Under the pieces are notes generated by a model. That model saw only the letters and a program-made list of their open reading frames with translations, did not search any database and was not told the DNA's origin. From Bradyrhizobium murdochi (GTDB lineage: Bacteria; Pseudomonadota; Alphaproteobacteria; Rhizobiales; Xanthobacteraceae): a DNA stretch of 64,000 nucleotides. Made by a program: the position numbers and the translations under genes. The stretch covers positions 124,001 through 188,000 of the forward strand of contig NZ_AXAU01000013.1 of assembly GCF_000472965.1 (NCBI RefSeq), written 5' to 3'. This document shows, in pieces, positions 8,946-17,144 of the stretch. How positions within the stretch are numbered: position 1 is the first letter of the stretch; each line of letters starts with the position of its first letter.

Positions 8946-9000
8946 TATAACTTTTGCCTTGACAGCACAACGGCAACGCGAATGTAATATGATATAACTT
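8946..9000. promoter_or_regulatory. Divergent promoter region with repeated TATAACTT
   Basis: An exact direct repeat TATAACTT occurs at 8946-8953 and 8993-9000, flanking a plausible plus-strand promoter with TTGACA at 8959-8964 and TGTAAT at 8983-8988 (18-base spacer). The repeats lie between the divergent TetR gene and the ferredoxin-P450 operon and could be operator half-sites or part of promoters on each side. This is inference from position only. Confidence 0.4.
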
Positions 9001-9084
9001 CGCGGTGCTGCGGCCGATCTGCGCTGCTGCGCCGACAGAAAGGCAGCGCGAGACAATGCGCGCCACAAAGAGGGGAACGCTGCG

Positions 9085-9294
9085 ATGGCTGCAAAGCTGA
9101 AGGTCCGCGTCGACCAGGACAAATGCCAGGGACACGCGCGCTGTAAATCACTGGCCCCCGAACTGTTCGACCTCGACGAATTCGGCAACGCGCACGAAAC
9201 AGGCGACGGTTCTGTGCCTGCGGGCCTGGAAGACAAGGCCTGGCTCGCCCAGAGTAACTGTCCGGAAATTGCCATCGAGGTGACCGAAGAATAA
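9085..9294 (+). CDS. Small ferredoxin of the cytochrome P450-associated type
   Basis: This 69-residue soluble ferredoxin probably donates electrons to the cytochrome P450 encoded 60 bases downstream. Cys14, Cys20 and Cys59 (followed by Pro) are the cluster ligands, and the second position of the usual four-Cys motif is His17, giving CxxHxxC...CP. Such variant motifs are typical of single-cluster ferredoxins that pair with P450s. The ATG follows AGGGGAACGCTGCG. No ferredoxin reductase is nearby, so reduction must come from elsewhere. Confidence 0.9.
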   Translation: MAAKLKVRVDQDKCQGHARCKSLAPELFDLDEFGNAHETGDGSVPAGLEDKAWLAQSNCPEIAIEVTEE

Positions 9295-9354
9295 TCCGGT
9301 CGCGGATCTTTCATCCATCACGATCTGAACGAACCAAGCAGAGGAATTGCTCCG

Positions 9355-10575
9355 ATGTCCGATTCCGCCAGCATCATGCCCGAGCATCCGCCAGTCACCG
9401 ACTGGATCAACGATTTCGACCATACCGACCCGGTGTGGACGGAAGATCCATTTCCGATCTGGGAAAAGCTGCGCGCGGCTTCGCCGGTCGTTCATACCGA
9501 GCGCTTTCTCGGCTGCTACATGCCGACCACCTACCAGGCGGTGAAGGAAATCGCCTACGACACCGAGCACTTTTCTTCCCGACGTGTGATCGTGCGCGAC
9601 GTTCGTCCGGAGATCACGGCCCGCGCGCCGCCGATCACCTCTGACCCGCCCGAGCACAAGCCGGCCAAGCAAATTCTGCTGCCGCCCTTCACCCCGGACG
9701 CGATGAAGAAGCTGGAGCCGCGGGTCCGCGCGATCTGCAACGAGCTGATCGACGAGTTCATTGCTGACGGCAAATGCGACGCCGCCGCCCGCTACACCAA
9801 GCACATTCCGGTGCGCGCCATCGCGCACATGCTTGGGATTCCCGAGAAGGACGGCGATCTCTTCATCAAATGGATTCACGGCATCCTTGAACTCGGCATC
9901 AAGGACGATAACGCGCTGATGGAGGCGGTGAAGGAGATGACCGGCTATTTCGCCGGCCATCTCGAGCAGCGCAAAAAGCAACCGACCGACGATCTGATCT
10001 CGACCTTGATGAAGGCAAAGGACAAGGACGGAAACCCGCTCACGGACGAACACGTGCTGGGTTCGCTGCGGCTGCTGTTGATCGCCGGCATCGACACCAC
10101 CTGGAGCGCGATCGGCTCCTCGCTGTGGCATCTGGCGAAAACGCCCGCGGACCGCGAGCGCTTGGTCAAGGAGCCGGAGCTGATGCCGCTCGCTGTTGAG
10201 GAATTGCTGCGCGCCTACTCGCCGGTGACGATGGCGCGCGAGGTGATGAGGGAGACGACGGTCAGTGGCTGCCCGGTCAAACCCGGCAACATGGTGCTGC
10301 TGTCGTTCCCGGCCGCCAACCGCGATCCCGCCATGTTCCCCGATGCCGACAAGGTGGTCATCGACCGCAAGGAGAACCGCCACGCCGCGTTCGGCCTCGG
10401 CATTCATCGCTGCGTTGGCTCCAATCTCGCTCGCATGGAAATGACGGTTGCGATCGAGGAATGGCTGAAACGGATTCCTGAGTTCAGGCTCGATCCGGCC
10501 GGCAAGGTCACATGGTCGGAAGGCACCGTTCGCGGCCCCCGTCAGTTGCCCCTGCTGTTCGGGAAGGCGAACTGA
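9355..10575 (+). CDS. Cytochrome P450
   Basis: This 406-residue soluble bacterial P450 has the I-helix oxygen-activation motif AGIDTT (244-249), the ExxR pair E283/R286, and the heme loop FGLGIHRCVG (346-355) with the thiolate ligand Cys353. It catalyses a monooxygenation of unknown substrate, presumably reduced by the adjacent ferredoxin. The start ATG follows AGAGGAA. Neighbouring VOC, carboxymuconolactone-decarboxylase-like and DOPA-dioxygenase-like genes on the same strand suggest a degradative role for a cyclic or aromatic compound. Confidence 0.95.
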   Translation: MSDSASIMPEHPPVTDWINDFDHTDPVWTEDPFPIWEKLRAASPVVHTERFLGCYMPTTYQAVKEIAYDTEHFSSRRVIVRDVRPEITARAPPITSDPPEHKPAKQILLPPFTPDAMKKLEPRVRAICNELIDEFIADGKCDAAARYTKHIPVRAIAHMLGIPEKDGDLFIKWIHGILELGIKDDNALMEAVKEMTGYFAGHLEQRKKQPTDDLISTLMKAKDKDGNPLTDEHVLGSLRLLLIAGIDTTWSAIGSSLWHLAKTPADRERLVKEPELMPLAVEELLRAYSPVTMAREVMRETTVSGCPVKPGNMVLLSFPAANRDPAMFPDADKVVIDRKENRHAAFGLGIHRCVGSNLARMEMTVAIEEWLKRIPEFRLDPAGKVTWSEGTVRGPRQLPLLFGKAN

Positions 10576-10601
10576 GCATTCGGTGCTAGATAGGCATCGT
10601 G

Positions 10602-10643
10602 TCCCGGACGCAGCGCCGAACAGGCGCGGCACCGCGTCCGGGA
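10602..10643. repeat. Palindromic intergenic hairpin
   Basis: TCCCGGACGC (10602-10611) is repeated as its exact reverse complement at 10634-10643. Inside lies a second perfect stem, GCGCC (10613-10617) with GGCGC (10623-10627). It sits between the P450 gene and the VOC gene. It resembles REP-like elements common in Bradyrhizobium and could also act as an attenuating hairpin or 3'-end stabiliser for the P450 mRNA. There is no U-run. Confidence 0.7.
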
Positions 10644-10713
10644 TAGCGGTGCTCTGAACGGCAGGATCAAGACACATAGAAGATACACCGCCGGCAGCAG
10701 ACGGGAGGTCGTG

Positions 10714-11247
10714 ATGAGCCGTATCTTTGGTGCAGTCTGCCAGAACGGATATGTCGTCCGCGATATCCGCGCCGCCATGGATCATTGGATCAATGTGATG
10801 GGCGTCGGGCCCTGGTACTACATCGACAAGGTCAAGACCGATTACTTTCGCCACCGCGGCCAGGACGCCGCCATGGAGATGAGCGTAGCGCTTGCCAATT
10901 CCGGCGATCTCCAGATCGAGCTGATCCAGCAGCGCAACGACGCGCCCTCGATGTACAAGGAGTTTCTCGATTCCGGCCGCGAGGGCTTGCAGCACATGTC
11001 GTACTGGACCCGCGAATATCAGGTCCTCTACGACCGCGCGCTGTCGCTTGGCTATAAAGTGGGACACGAGGGCCAGATCGGCGGCGAAAAAGGCCGCTTC
11101 GCCTATTTCGATACCCAAGCCCATCCCGGCACCGTGGTGGAGATTTCAGACATCAGCGGAAGCAAGGGAAGTTTCTTCGAGCACATCCGCCGGGTTGCCG
11201 CCGATTGGGACGGCTCCGATCCGATCCGCGAAGTCGGCGGCCGCTGA
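10714..11247 (+). CDS. VOC (glyoxalase/bleomycin-resistance) family protein
   Basis: This 177-residue protein has the vicinal-oxygen-chelate fold, seen in the paired segments beginning with QNGYVVRDIRAAMDHWINVMGVGPW and QHMSYWTREYQVLYDRALSLGY, and a C-terminal HPGTVVEI metal-ligand region. VOC members include ring-cleavage dioxygenases, epimerases and isomerases, so the reaction cannot be fixed from sequence. ATG at 10714 is preferred to GTG at 10711 because GGGAGG lies five bases upstream of it. It follows the P450 after a hairpin and precedes the carboxymuconolactone-decarboxylase-like gene. Confidence 0.86.
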   Translation: MSRIFGAVCQNGYVVRDIRAAMDHWINVMGVGPWYYIDKVKTDYFRHRGQDAAMEMSVALANSGDLQIELIQQRNDAPSMYKEFLDSGREGLQHMSYWTREYQVLYDRALSLGYKVGHEGQIGGEKGRFAYFDTQAHPGTVVEISDISGSKGSFFEHIRRVAADWDGSDPIREVGGR

Positions 11248-11331
11248 GCGATGCGCGATCCGGCAACCGTGAAGCAACCAGAGCGCGAAAGCGTCCGCAA
11301 TGGCAATAAGAACGGCAAGAAGGAGAGGCGA

Positions 11332-11892
11332 ATGGCCAGACTTCCCCTGATCGATCCGGCGACAACCAGCGGTGACGTGCGTGCGTCCTTCGATCGGATG
11401 CCGGTCGTATTGAATATCTTTCGCATGATGGCGCATGCCGAGGCCAATTTCATTCCGGCGATGCGGTTCGCCAATTCGATCCTGCACCGCCAGAAGCTCA
11501 GCCACGTCAATCGCGAATTGCTGATTCTTCAGGTCGCGCAATGGGAGCACGGCGAATATGAGTGGCGGCAGCATGTTCCTATAGCACTCGGCGTCGGCGT
11601 TACCCAGCGGCAGATCGACTGCATCGAACAGGGCAAATACGAGGACGCCGCCTTCAATGCTGCCGAAAAGGCGCTGCTGGCGTTCGGCCGCGAAGTGATC
11701 GAGAACGTGCGCGTTTCAGAACCGGTCTTCGCCGCTATGCGCAGGCATTTCAGCGAGCAGGAGATCGTCGAATCGATTCTCGCGATCGGCTTCTACATGA
11801 CGATGGCGCGGCTGACGGAAGCGACCGAGGTTGATCTCGACCTCGCCGCTGGTATGACCGTCTTCGAGGGCGGCCAGAAGCGAACGGGCTGA
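11332..11892 (+). CDS. Carboxymuconolactone decarboxylase (CMD) family protein
   Basis: This 186-residue helical protein belongs to the CMD/AhpD superfamily. It lacks the redox CxxC of AhpD and instead has HGEYEWRQH in the active-site helix, as in the decarboxylase-type branch. The substrate is unknown, and its position between a VOC protein and a DOPA-dioxygenase-like protein suggests a step after ring cleavage. ATG at 11332 is chosen because AGGAGAGG precedes it. An in-frame ATG at 11251 would add 27 low-complexity residues. Confidence 0.88.
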   Translation: MARLPLIDPATTSGDVRASFDRMPVVLNIFRMMAHAEANFIPAMRFANSILHRQKLSHVNRELLILQVAQWEHGEYEWRQHVPIALGVGVTQRQIDCIEQGKYEDAAFNAAEKALLAFGREVIENVRVSEPVFAAMRRHFSEQEIVESILAIGFYMTMARLTEATEVDLDLAAGMTVFEGGQKRTG

Positions 11893-11955
11893 CATTGACC
11901 ACGCCCCCGGTTGCAGCGATCATCGGCCGGTCCAATGATAGCGTGGAGCACAGAG

Positions 11956-12381
11956 ATGATGAGTGAGCCCGGTTCGAGCGGTCCGCGACCACTAGGCGAA
12001 ATCGCCAGCTATCACGCCCACATCTACTACGATCCGGCGACCACGCGGGCCGAGGCCGAGCAACTGCGCACGTGGATCGGCGAGCGCTTTTCGGTCACGC
12101 TCGGACGGTGGCACGACGTCAAGGTCGGCCCGCACGATCAGGCCATGTACCAGGTCGCCTTTGCCCGCGAGGTATTTTCTGAGCTGGTCCCTTGGCTGAT
12201 GCTCAACCATGGCAAATTGAGTGTCCTGGTCCATCCGAATACGACCAATCCGCGGCGGGACCATCTCGCCGATCCGGTCTGGATCGGGCCGGCGCTGGCC
12301 GTACATGGCGATAAGCTGCCAGAGCACGCCGAGATGGAAGAGGCGCCGGCACCGAATACCAATCCAATTCTCCGGCCTTGA
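11956..12381 (+). CDS. DOPA 4,5-dioxygenase-like protein
   Basis: This 141-residue protein matches the small DOPA 4,5-dioxygenase family, extradiol-type enzymes also annotated as aromatic-ring-cleaving dioxygenases. The family motifs are visible: SYHAHIYYDP near the N-terminus and LMLNHGKLSVLVHPNT in the middle, supplying candidate His metal ligands. The start is placed at 11956 after GGAG; a TTG at 11911 would give a longer product. It is the last gene of the ferredoxin-P450-VOC-CMD run. In many bacteria the physiological substrate is unknown. Confidence 0.85.
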   Translation: MMSEPGSSGPRPLGEIASYHAHIYYDPATTRAEAEQLRTWIGERFSVTLGRWHDVKVGPHDQAMYQVAFAREVFSELVPWLMLNHGKLSVLVHPNTTNPRRDHLADPVWIGPALAVHGDKLPEHAEMEEAPAPNTNPILRP

Positions 12382-12570
12382 GCCGCGGCTCCGCCGGTCG
12401 AAAACCCCGGCCCGTTTACCAATACAAGGCTTGAACCTGTGAATTCGGCCGGTCATGATGGCCGTGAGCGCCTGTCTCGATTATGCCTTACTTTGGTTTG
12501 CATTATGGTGGGACTTATTCGGTGAATCCCTTAGGAGTCATTCGATTCCGAAGCGCCGATCCGGGGACGA

Positions 12571-13572
12571 ATGGATAGAGTCAAGACCAGCACAGCCGGG
12601 CTTGCGTCAAGCCGCGGTACCCGATTGCTCCGTGAGATGGCATTCGGGACGGCGGCGCTTGCCATGGCATTGGGGTTGGCCGCCTGGGTGACCGATTTCG
12701 ATGTGGTCGCCTTGATCAAGCCCGCATCCGCGAATGTCGGCAGCACATCCTCGTTCGACGAGCGCTTCGGCACCGCCTCGGTGCGGCGTTCGCTGACCAT
12801 CAACTATCCCTGGCGTGCCGCCGCCCGCCCCCAGCGCGCGGACTTCGATGCGGAGTTCGCCTACATCGAAATCCTGTTGGGCGGACAATCGCGCGAGGAG
12901 CAATCGCGTGAGGAGAACGTGCAGTCCCCGCCGCCCGCCCCGACGGTCGAGGCAGCCATCCCGCTCCCGAGGTCCCGGCCGGTCCTGGCCAACCTTCAGT
13001 CGGCGAGAAACGATCCGCCGCCGGTCTCGTCCGACAACCGCACCATGTTCGACAAGCTTGCCGATCTGGTGCCGATGCGCTTCTCGCTAGCCTCGTTGAC
13101 GCCGGGGGATGGGCTGCTCAGCGAGCGCAAGGATCTGGCGGCGCTAGGCTATGACAGTCAGACCGCCGTCTATGACATTTCGGCCCGCGCCGTTTACCTG
13201 CCGAGCGGCACCAAGCTCGAGGCACACTCAGGGCTGGGCAGCCTGATGGACAATCCGGCACATGTCGACCAGCGCATGGTCGGCGCGACGCCGCCCAACG
13301 TCTACGATTTGAAGCCGCGCGAGAAACTGTTTCACGGTGTCGCGGCGCTGCGCATGACCCCGATCGGCGAAAACGAAATGCACGGGCGGACGGGCCTGCT
13401 CGTGCACAGCTACCTGCTCGGGCCCAACGGCGACTCCAACGGTTGCGTCTCGATCAAGGACTACGACAGGTTCCTGCAGGCCTACCGGAACGGCGAGGTC
13501 AAGCGCCTCGTCGTCGTGCCGAGTCTGCGCGAAGGCCTCACCGCGTCGCGGCGTTCGCCATCTCCGTCATGA
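12571..13572 (+). CDS. DUF2778 (L,D-transpeptidase-like) protein
   Basis: This 333-residue envelope protein has a transmembrane or signal helix at about residues 27-42, a Pro-rich variable linker (about 115-140), and a C-terminal DUF2778 domain. The catalytic signature appears as LLVHSYLLGPNGDSNGCVSI near residues 272-291, with a conserved His and a Cys in the L,D-transpeptidase arrangement. Members of this family resemble Tlde1-type peptidoglycan hydrolases/exchangers; whether this one is a housekeeping enzyme or an effector is not shown. The stop overlaps the start of the next small gene (ATGA). Confidence 0.88.
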   Translation: MDRVKTSTAGLASSRGTRLLREMAFGTAALAMALGLAAWVTDFDVVALIKPASANVGSTSSFDERFGTASVRRSLTINYPWRAAARPQRADFDAEFAYIEILLGGQSREEQSREENVQSPPPAPTVEAAIPLPRSRPVLANLQSARNDPPPVSSDNRTMFDKLADLVPMRFSLASLTPGDGLLSERKDLAALGYDSQTAVYDISARAVYLPSGTKLEAHSGLGSLMDNPAHVDQRMVGATPPNVYDLKPREKLFHGVAALRMTPIGENEMHGRTGLLVHSYLLGPNGDSNGCVSIKDYDRFLQAYRNGEVKRLVVVPSLREGLTASRRSPSPS

Positions 13573-13838
13573 CCGCAGTTGCGGGCGATGCCGCCGATTC
13601 CGACACCCCGCTGCGGGCGGTCTTCAACATCAGCCTGAACGGCAGGACGGTCTCGATCGCCACCGTCGGTCAGGCCTATCGCTTCATCACCAATCTCTCA
13701 TCGATCGAATGGATCGAATTCCGCGCGCTGCACGCCAATGCAGTGCAAGCACTGCAGGGCGCCGCTGATAACGCGATGCTGACCGTACAGGCGACCAACG
13801 CCTTGCGTGCGCTGTTCGTCCGCGCGAAGCTGTTGTGA
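13569..13838 (+). CDS. Small hypothetical protein, DUF982-like
   Basis: This 89-residue protein has no certain function. The spacing of Trp, Ala and Leu residues and the ending ALQGAADNAML...ALRALFVRAKLL resemble the DUF982 proteins that are abundant in Bradyrhizobium, but the match is only by eye. The ATG overlaps the stop of the DUF2778 gene by four bases, so the two are probably translated together. There is no signal peptide or membrane segment. Confidence 0.6.
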   Translation: MTAVAGDAADSDTPLRAVFNISLNGRTVSIATVGQAYRFITNLSSIEWIEFRALHANAVQALQGAADNAMLTVQATNALRALFVRAKLL

Positions 13839-13919
13839 AGGCGCCGGCCTGTCAGTGGAAGCCCCATGGTTATGGCTCATGGACGCTTGAGAAAATATGT
13901 CCCAAGGGAAAATGCCCGC

Positions 13920-14531
13920 ATGCCCGTAAGTCACGCCGAGATTGAAGACGATCGCCTGATCCGGGAATTGGTGCAGAACTGGGCGATCTGGCGCGATGCC
14001 GGAGATTGGGAGCGTTTCCGCACGGTCTGGCATCCGGACGGCCGCATGATGGCGACCTGGACGCAGGGCACCGGTGACGAGTTCATCGAAATCAGCAAGC
14101 AGGCCTGGGCCAAGGGCGTCAGCATCCTGCATTTTCTCGGCGGCATCTCGGTCGACTTGGCGGGAAATCGCGCGATTGCGCAGACCAAGATGACGATCTC
14201 GCAGCGTGCCGAGGTCGAGGGCGTGCTGTGCGACGTGCTCTGCACCGGGAGATTCTACGACTTCCTCGAAAAGCGGGAGGGACGCTGGGGCATCGTGCTG
14301 CGCCAGCCGATCTATGAGAAGGACCGTATGGATCCCGTCACGCCGGGTACGGCGCCGGTGCTGGACAAGGCTCTCCTCGAGCAATTCCCGCCGGGCTACC
14401 GCCATCTCGCCTATTTGCAGACCCGCATCGGCTACACGGTCAAGCGCGACATGCCCGGCCTGAAGGGACCCGAGGTCGAGGCCTTGTATGCGCGCGGCGC
14501 GGCGTGGCTGCAGGGCAGGCCGCTTAGCTGA
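13920..14531 (+). CDS. SnoaL/NTF2-like fold protein
   Basis: This 203-residue protein has the SnoaL-like N-terminus (IEDDRLIRELVQNWAIWRDAGDWERFRTVWHPDG) with a following cone-shaped fold pattern. Members include polyketide cyclases, isomerases and dehydratases, and the reaction is not determinable here. The extra 60-residue C-terminal tail (LEQFPPGYRHLAYLQTRIGY) is seen in a subset of these proteins. ATG at 13920 is preferred, with AAGGGAA nine bases upstream; the in-frame ATGs at about 13866-13872 lack a clear ribosome-binding site. Its 3' end overlaps the convergent MetE-like gene by eight bases. Confidence 0.83.
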   Translation: MPVSHAEIEDDRLIRELVQNWAIWRDAGDWERFRTVWHPDGRMMATWTQGTGDEFIEISKQAWAKGVSILHFLGGISVDLAGNRAIAQTKMTISQRAEVEGVLCDVLCTGRFYDFLEKREGRWGIVLRQPIYEKDRMDPVTPGTAPVLDKALLEQFPPGYRHLAYLQTRIGYTVKRDMPGLKGPEVEALYARGAAWLQGRPLS

Positions 14532-15564
14532 CCTCCTTGCGCACCGTCGCTGCGGCGCCGCACATCGCCTTCAATTTCCCAAACGCGACATGGCGCGGCA
14601 TGTATTTCATGCCGCAATCGGGCGCGATGACCAGCCGGTCGGCGGCGACGTGCTTGAGGCCGTTGCGGATGCGGCCGGCCACCACATCGGCAGATTCGAT
14701 CTCGGGATTACCGAGGTCGAGTACGCCAAGCATGATCTTCTTCGACGACAGGTCCTTGAGCACGCCGAGATCGAGTTTCGGCTGCGCCGCCTCGATCGAA
14801 ATCTGCTCGGCACTGGTGTCGGCGAGCTCGGCGAGGAACGAATAGCCGGCCGGCTTGGTCGAGCCGGGGACGACCGCGGCATAGCCGAAGCACAGATGCA
14901 CAACGGTCGGCACGGTGATGCCTTGCAGGGCGCGGTTGATTGCCTTGACGGCGTAGCGGCGGGCAAGGTCCGGGTTGTTGCGCACCCAGGGTTCGTCGAG
15001 CTGGATCACGTCAGCGCCGGCCTTTTGCAGATCGAGCGCTTCGGCGTTGACGGCTTCGGCAAATGCCATCGCCAGCTCTTCATCGTCCTTGTAGTACTCG
15101 TTCTTCGCCTGCTGGCTCATCGTGAACGGGCCAGGCAGGGTGATCTTGGCCGCGCGATCGGTATTCTGGCGCAGAAATTCCATGTCGTGCAGCTCGACCG
15201 GGCCGCGGCGTTTTACCGGACCGACCACACGCGGCACCGGCGTTTCGTGTCCGCTACGCGAGGTGATCATCGCCGGATTTTCGTCATCGATGCCTTCAAG
15301 CGCGGTGGCGAAGCGATTGGAATAGCTCTCGCGGCGGATTTCGCCGTCGGTCACGATGTCGATGCCGGCGCGCTCCATGTCCCTGATCGCAATGATGGTG
15401 GCGTCGTCCTGCGCTTCTTCCAGGTGCTCCGCAGGCAGCCGCCACATCGCGTGCAGGCGCGTGCGCGGCACCACTTTTGACAACATCGCGCGATCGACCA
15501 GCCATTCCGGCTGCGGGTAACTGCCGACGACGGTGGTCGGCAGAAGATGTTTCGGCAGGTTCAT
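14524..15564 (-). CDS. MetE C-terminal-like, cobalamin-independent methionine synthase II family
   Basis: This 346-residue protein corresponds to the catalytic C-terminal half of MetE without its N-terminal half. The zinc ligand pattern is retained: HLC near residue 223, a Glu in QISIEAAQP near 260, and Cys in APDCGMK near 315. Stand-alone proteins of this type often sit in catabolic operons and may transfer methyl groups from substrates other than methyltetrahydrofolate triglutamate. It is the most distal gene of a minus-strand run headed by the GntR regulator and is separated from the FAH-like gene by 36 bases, which supports a special substrate. Confidence 0.88.
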   Translation of the reverse strand: MNLPKHLLPTTVVGSYPQPEWLVDRAMLSKVVPRTRLHAMWRLPAEHLEEAQDDATIIAIRDMERAGIDIVTDGEIRRESYSNRFATALEGIDDENPAMITSRSGHETPVPRVVGPVKRRGPVELHDMEFLRQNTDRAAKITLPGPFTMSQQAKNEYYKDDEELAMAFAEAVNAEALDLQKAGADVIQLDEPWVRNNPDLARRYAVKAINRALQGITVPTVVHLCFGYAAVVPGSTKPAGYSFLAELADTSAEQISIEAAQPKLDLGVLKDLSSKKIMLGVLDLGNPEIESADVVAGRIRNGLKHVAADRLVIAPDCGMKYMPRHVAFGKLKAMCGAAATVRKEVS

Positions 15565-15600
15565 CAGTATCTCCTTGCTCTTATTGTTGTTCCTCTCACA

Positions 15601-16470
15601 TCAAGCCGCGCGTGTCGCAGCCGCCGCAACCTCGTCCTTTACGGGATTGCGCAGCACGCCGATGCCGGATACCTCGATCTCGACCACGTCGCCATCCTTC
15701 ATCCACAGCGGCGGCGTGCGGTAGGCGCCGACGCCGCCGGTGGTGCCGGTGACGATGACGTCGCCGGGGACAAGTTCGGTGAAGGTCGAGCAGTAGGCGA
15801 TCAGGGCAGGGACGTCGAACACGAGGTCCGAGATCGGCGCGGCCTGCACTTCGACGCCGTTGAGGCGGGTCGCAATGGTCTGCTTGCTGATGTCGGGGAT
15901 TTCGTCCGTCGTGACCATCCATGGGCCGAATGCGCCGGTGCCGACAAAATTCTTTCCCGGCGCGAACTGCGAGGTGTGGCGCTGCCAGTCGCGGATGCTT
16001 CCGTCATTGTAGCAGGCATAGCCCGCAACATGCGCCAGCGCCTCTTCCCGCGAAATCCGGCGGCCGGCCTTGCCGATGATCACGGCCATCTCGCCCTCAA
16101 AGTCGAAACGTTCGGATTCCAGCGGCCGGATCATCGGCTGGCCACCGCCGACCTGGCTATTGGCGAAACGCGTGAAGATCATCGGGTGCGGCGGCGTGGG
16201 GTGGCCGCTTTCGGCAAGGTGCGTAGCGTAGTTGACGCCGATGCAGAAGATCTTGTCCGGGTCGGGCACGGTCGGAAGCAGCTCGATTTCGGCCAATGCA
16301 TAATCGGGACGCTCACCCTGCAGCGCTTTCAGTTCGTCGAGCAACCCCTTGGCGAGCAGCGACTTCAGGGTCGGATAAGCCTTAAGCCGTTTTCCGGCAT
16401 CGATAATGCCTGCGTTCGTGACCAGGCCGTAGGTTGCCGTTTGACCTGCCTTGAAACTCGCGATCCTCAT
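15601..16470 (-). CDS. Fumarylacetoacetate hydrolase (FAH) family protein
   Basis: This 289-residue protein has the FAH-fold metal site: FDFEGEMAVIIG (about residues 128-139), supplying the Glu pair, and CYNDGSIRDWQ near 162, supplying Asp. The preceding CIGVNYATH segment is also conserved. Members hydrolyse or decarboxylate 2-oxo acids from aromatic and sugar catabolism. The start overlaps the polysaccharide-deacetylase-like stop by four bases, so the genes are coupled. The substrate is not predictable, but the operon also encodes an importer, suggesting the imported compound or its derivative. Confidence 0.92.
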   Translation of the reverse strand: MRIASFKAGQTATYGLVTNAGIIDAGKRLKAYPTLKSLLAKGLLDELKALQGERPDYALAEIELLPTVPDPDKIFCIGVNYATHLAESGHPTPPHPMIFTRFANSQVGGGQPMIRPLESERFDFEGEMAVIIGKAGRRISREEALAHVAGYACYNDGSIRDWQRHTSQFAPGKNFVGTGAFGPWMVTTDEIPDISKQTIATRLNGVEVQAAPISDLVFDVPALIAYCSTFTELVPGDVIVTGTTGGVGAYRTPPLWMKDGDVVEIEVSGIGVLRNPVKDEVAAAATRAA

Positions 16471-17132
16471 GTTGTGACACTCTCTTCGATGTTGGAAACG
16501 TAGGGCTGTATGGGCAGCACGATCTTACCCGACCGGATCGGGACGCAGTCGGGCGGAAAGTCCTGGTGGAAGCGCGCGCCGGCTTCCTCTACTCGGTCGA
16601 GAAAGCACTCAAGGTGATCCATGGCACCGCCAGGCAGATCGTGCAGCACCATCAGGCTCCACGGCTGCGAGCGGCACAGGTCGAGGGCTCGATCGACCCA
16701 GCCATCGGGATCAACCCAATCGCGCGGGATGGCGTTCCAGAGCACGCAGCTATGCCTGTTGCGGATGAGGTAGTCGACCACGGAGGGCTTCAACAGCCGC
16801 CGATCGAGATTGCCGCCGCCGCCGAACGGCCTGAACCAGCGCTCTGCATGGGCGAGGTTGCCGATTGCATCTTGCGTCCGGCCGATCTCGCTTTGTGCCG
16901 CGTTCGGATCGCGTTGCTGCCCGAGCGGCACGGTGTGCGTAAAGGTGTGATTGCCGATCCAGTGGCCTTCATCATGCGCGCGTGCGGCCAGCCGGCGGCG
17001 CTCGCCATCGCCGAGCTTTTCGCCGATCACGAAGAACGTCGTCTTGATACTGCGCTCGCGTAAGATATCGAGTACGCGCGGCGTGACGCCGGGCTCGGGA
17101 CCGTTGTCGAATGTCAGCGTCAGGTCGAACAC
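16467..17132 (-). CDS. Polysaccharide deacetylase (NodB-like) family protein
   Basis: This 221-residue protein starts directly with the NodB-homology domain: LTFDNGP at residues 5-11 and GNHTFTHT at about 60. The metal-binding His pair of HxxxH is present, but the usual second Asp of TFDDGP is Asn. There is no signal peptide, so it is probably cytoplasmic, and it may act on a small amide rather than a polysaccharide. It is coupled to the downstream FAH-like gene (ATGA overlap) and lies 12 bases after the ABC permease gene. Confidence 0.87.
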   Translation of the reverse strand: MFDLTLTFDNGPEPGVTPRVLDILRERSIKTTFFVIGEKLGDGERRRLAARAHDEGHWIGNHTFTHTVPLGQQRDPNAAQSEIGRTQDAIGNLAHAERWFRPFGGGGNLDRRLLKPSVVDYLIRNRHSCVLWNAIPRDWVDPDGWVDRALDLCRSQPWSLMVLHDLPGGAMDHLECFLDRVEEAGARFHQDFPPDCVPIRSGKIVLPIQPYVSNIEESVTT

Positions 17133-17144
17133 GCTTGCACTCCG

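Noticed and set aside
9148..11124. 658-codon minus-strand frame across the ferredoxin, P450 and VOC genes
   Set aside because: The plus-strand genes here have clear catalytic motifs and ribosome-binding sites, while the minus-strand translation has none.
13443..13568. Upstream extension of the small DUF982-like frame
   Set aside because: It lies entirely inside the DUF2778 gene in another frame, and the ATGA overlap at 13569 gives a natural start.
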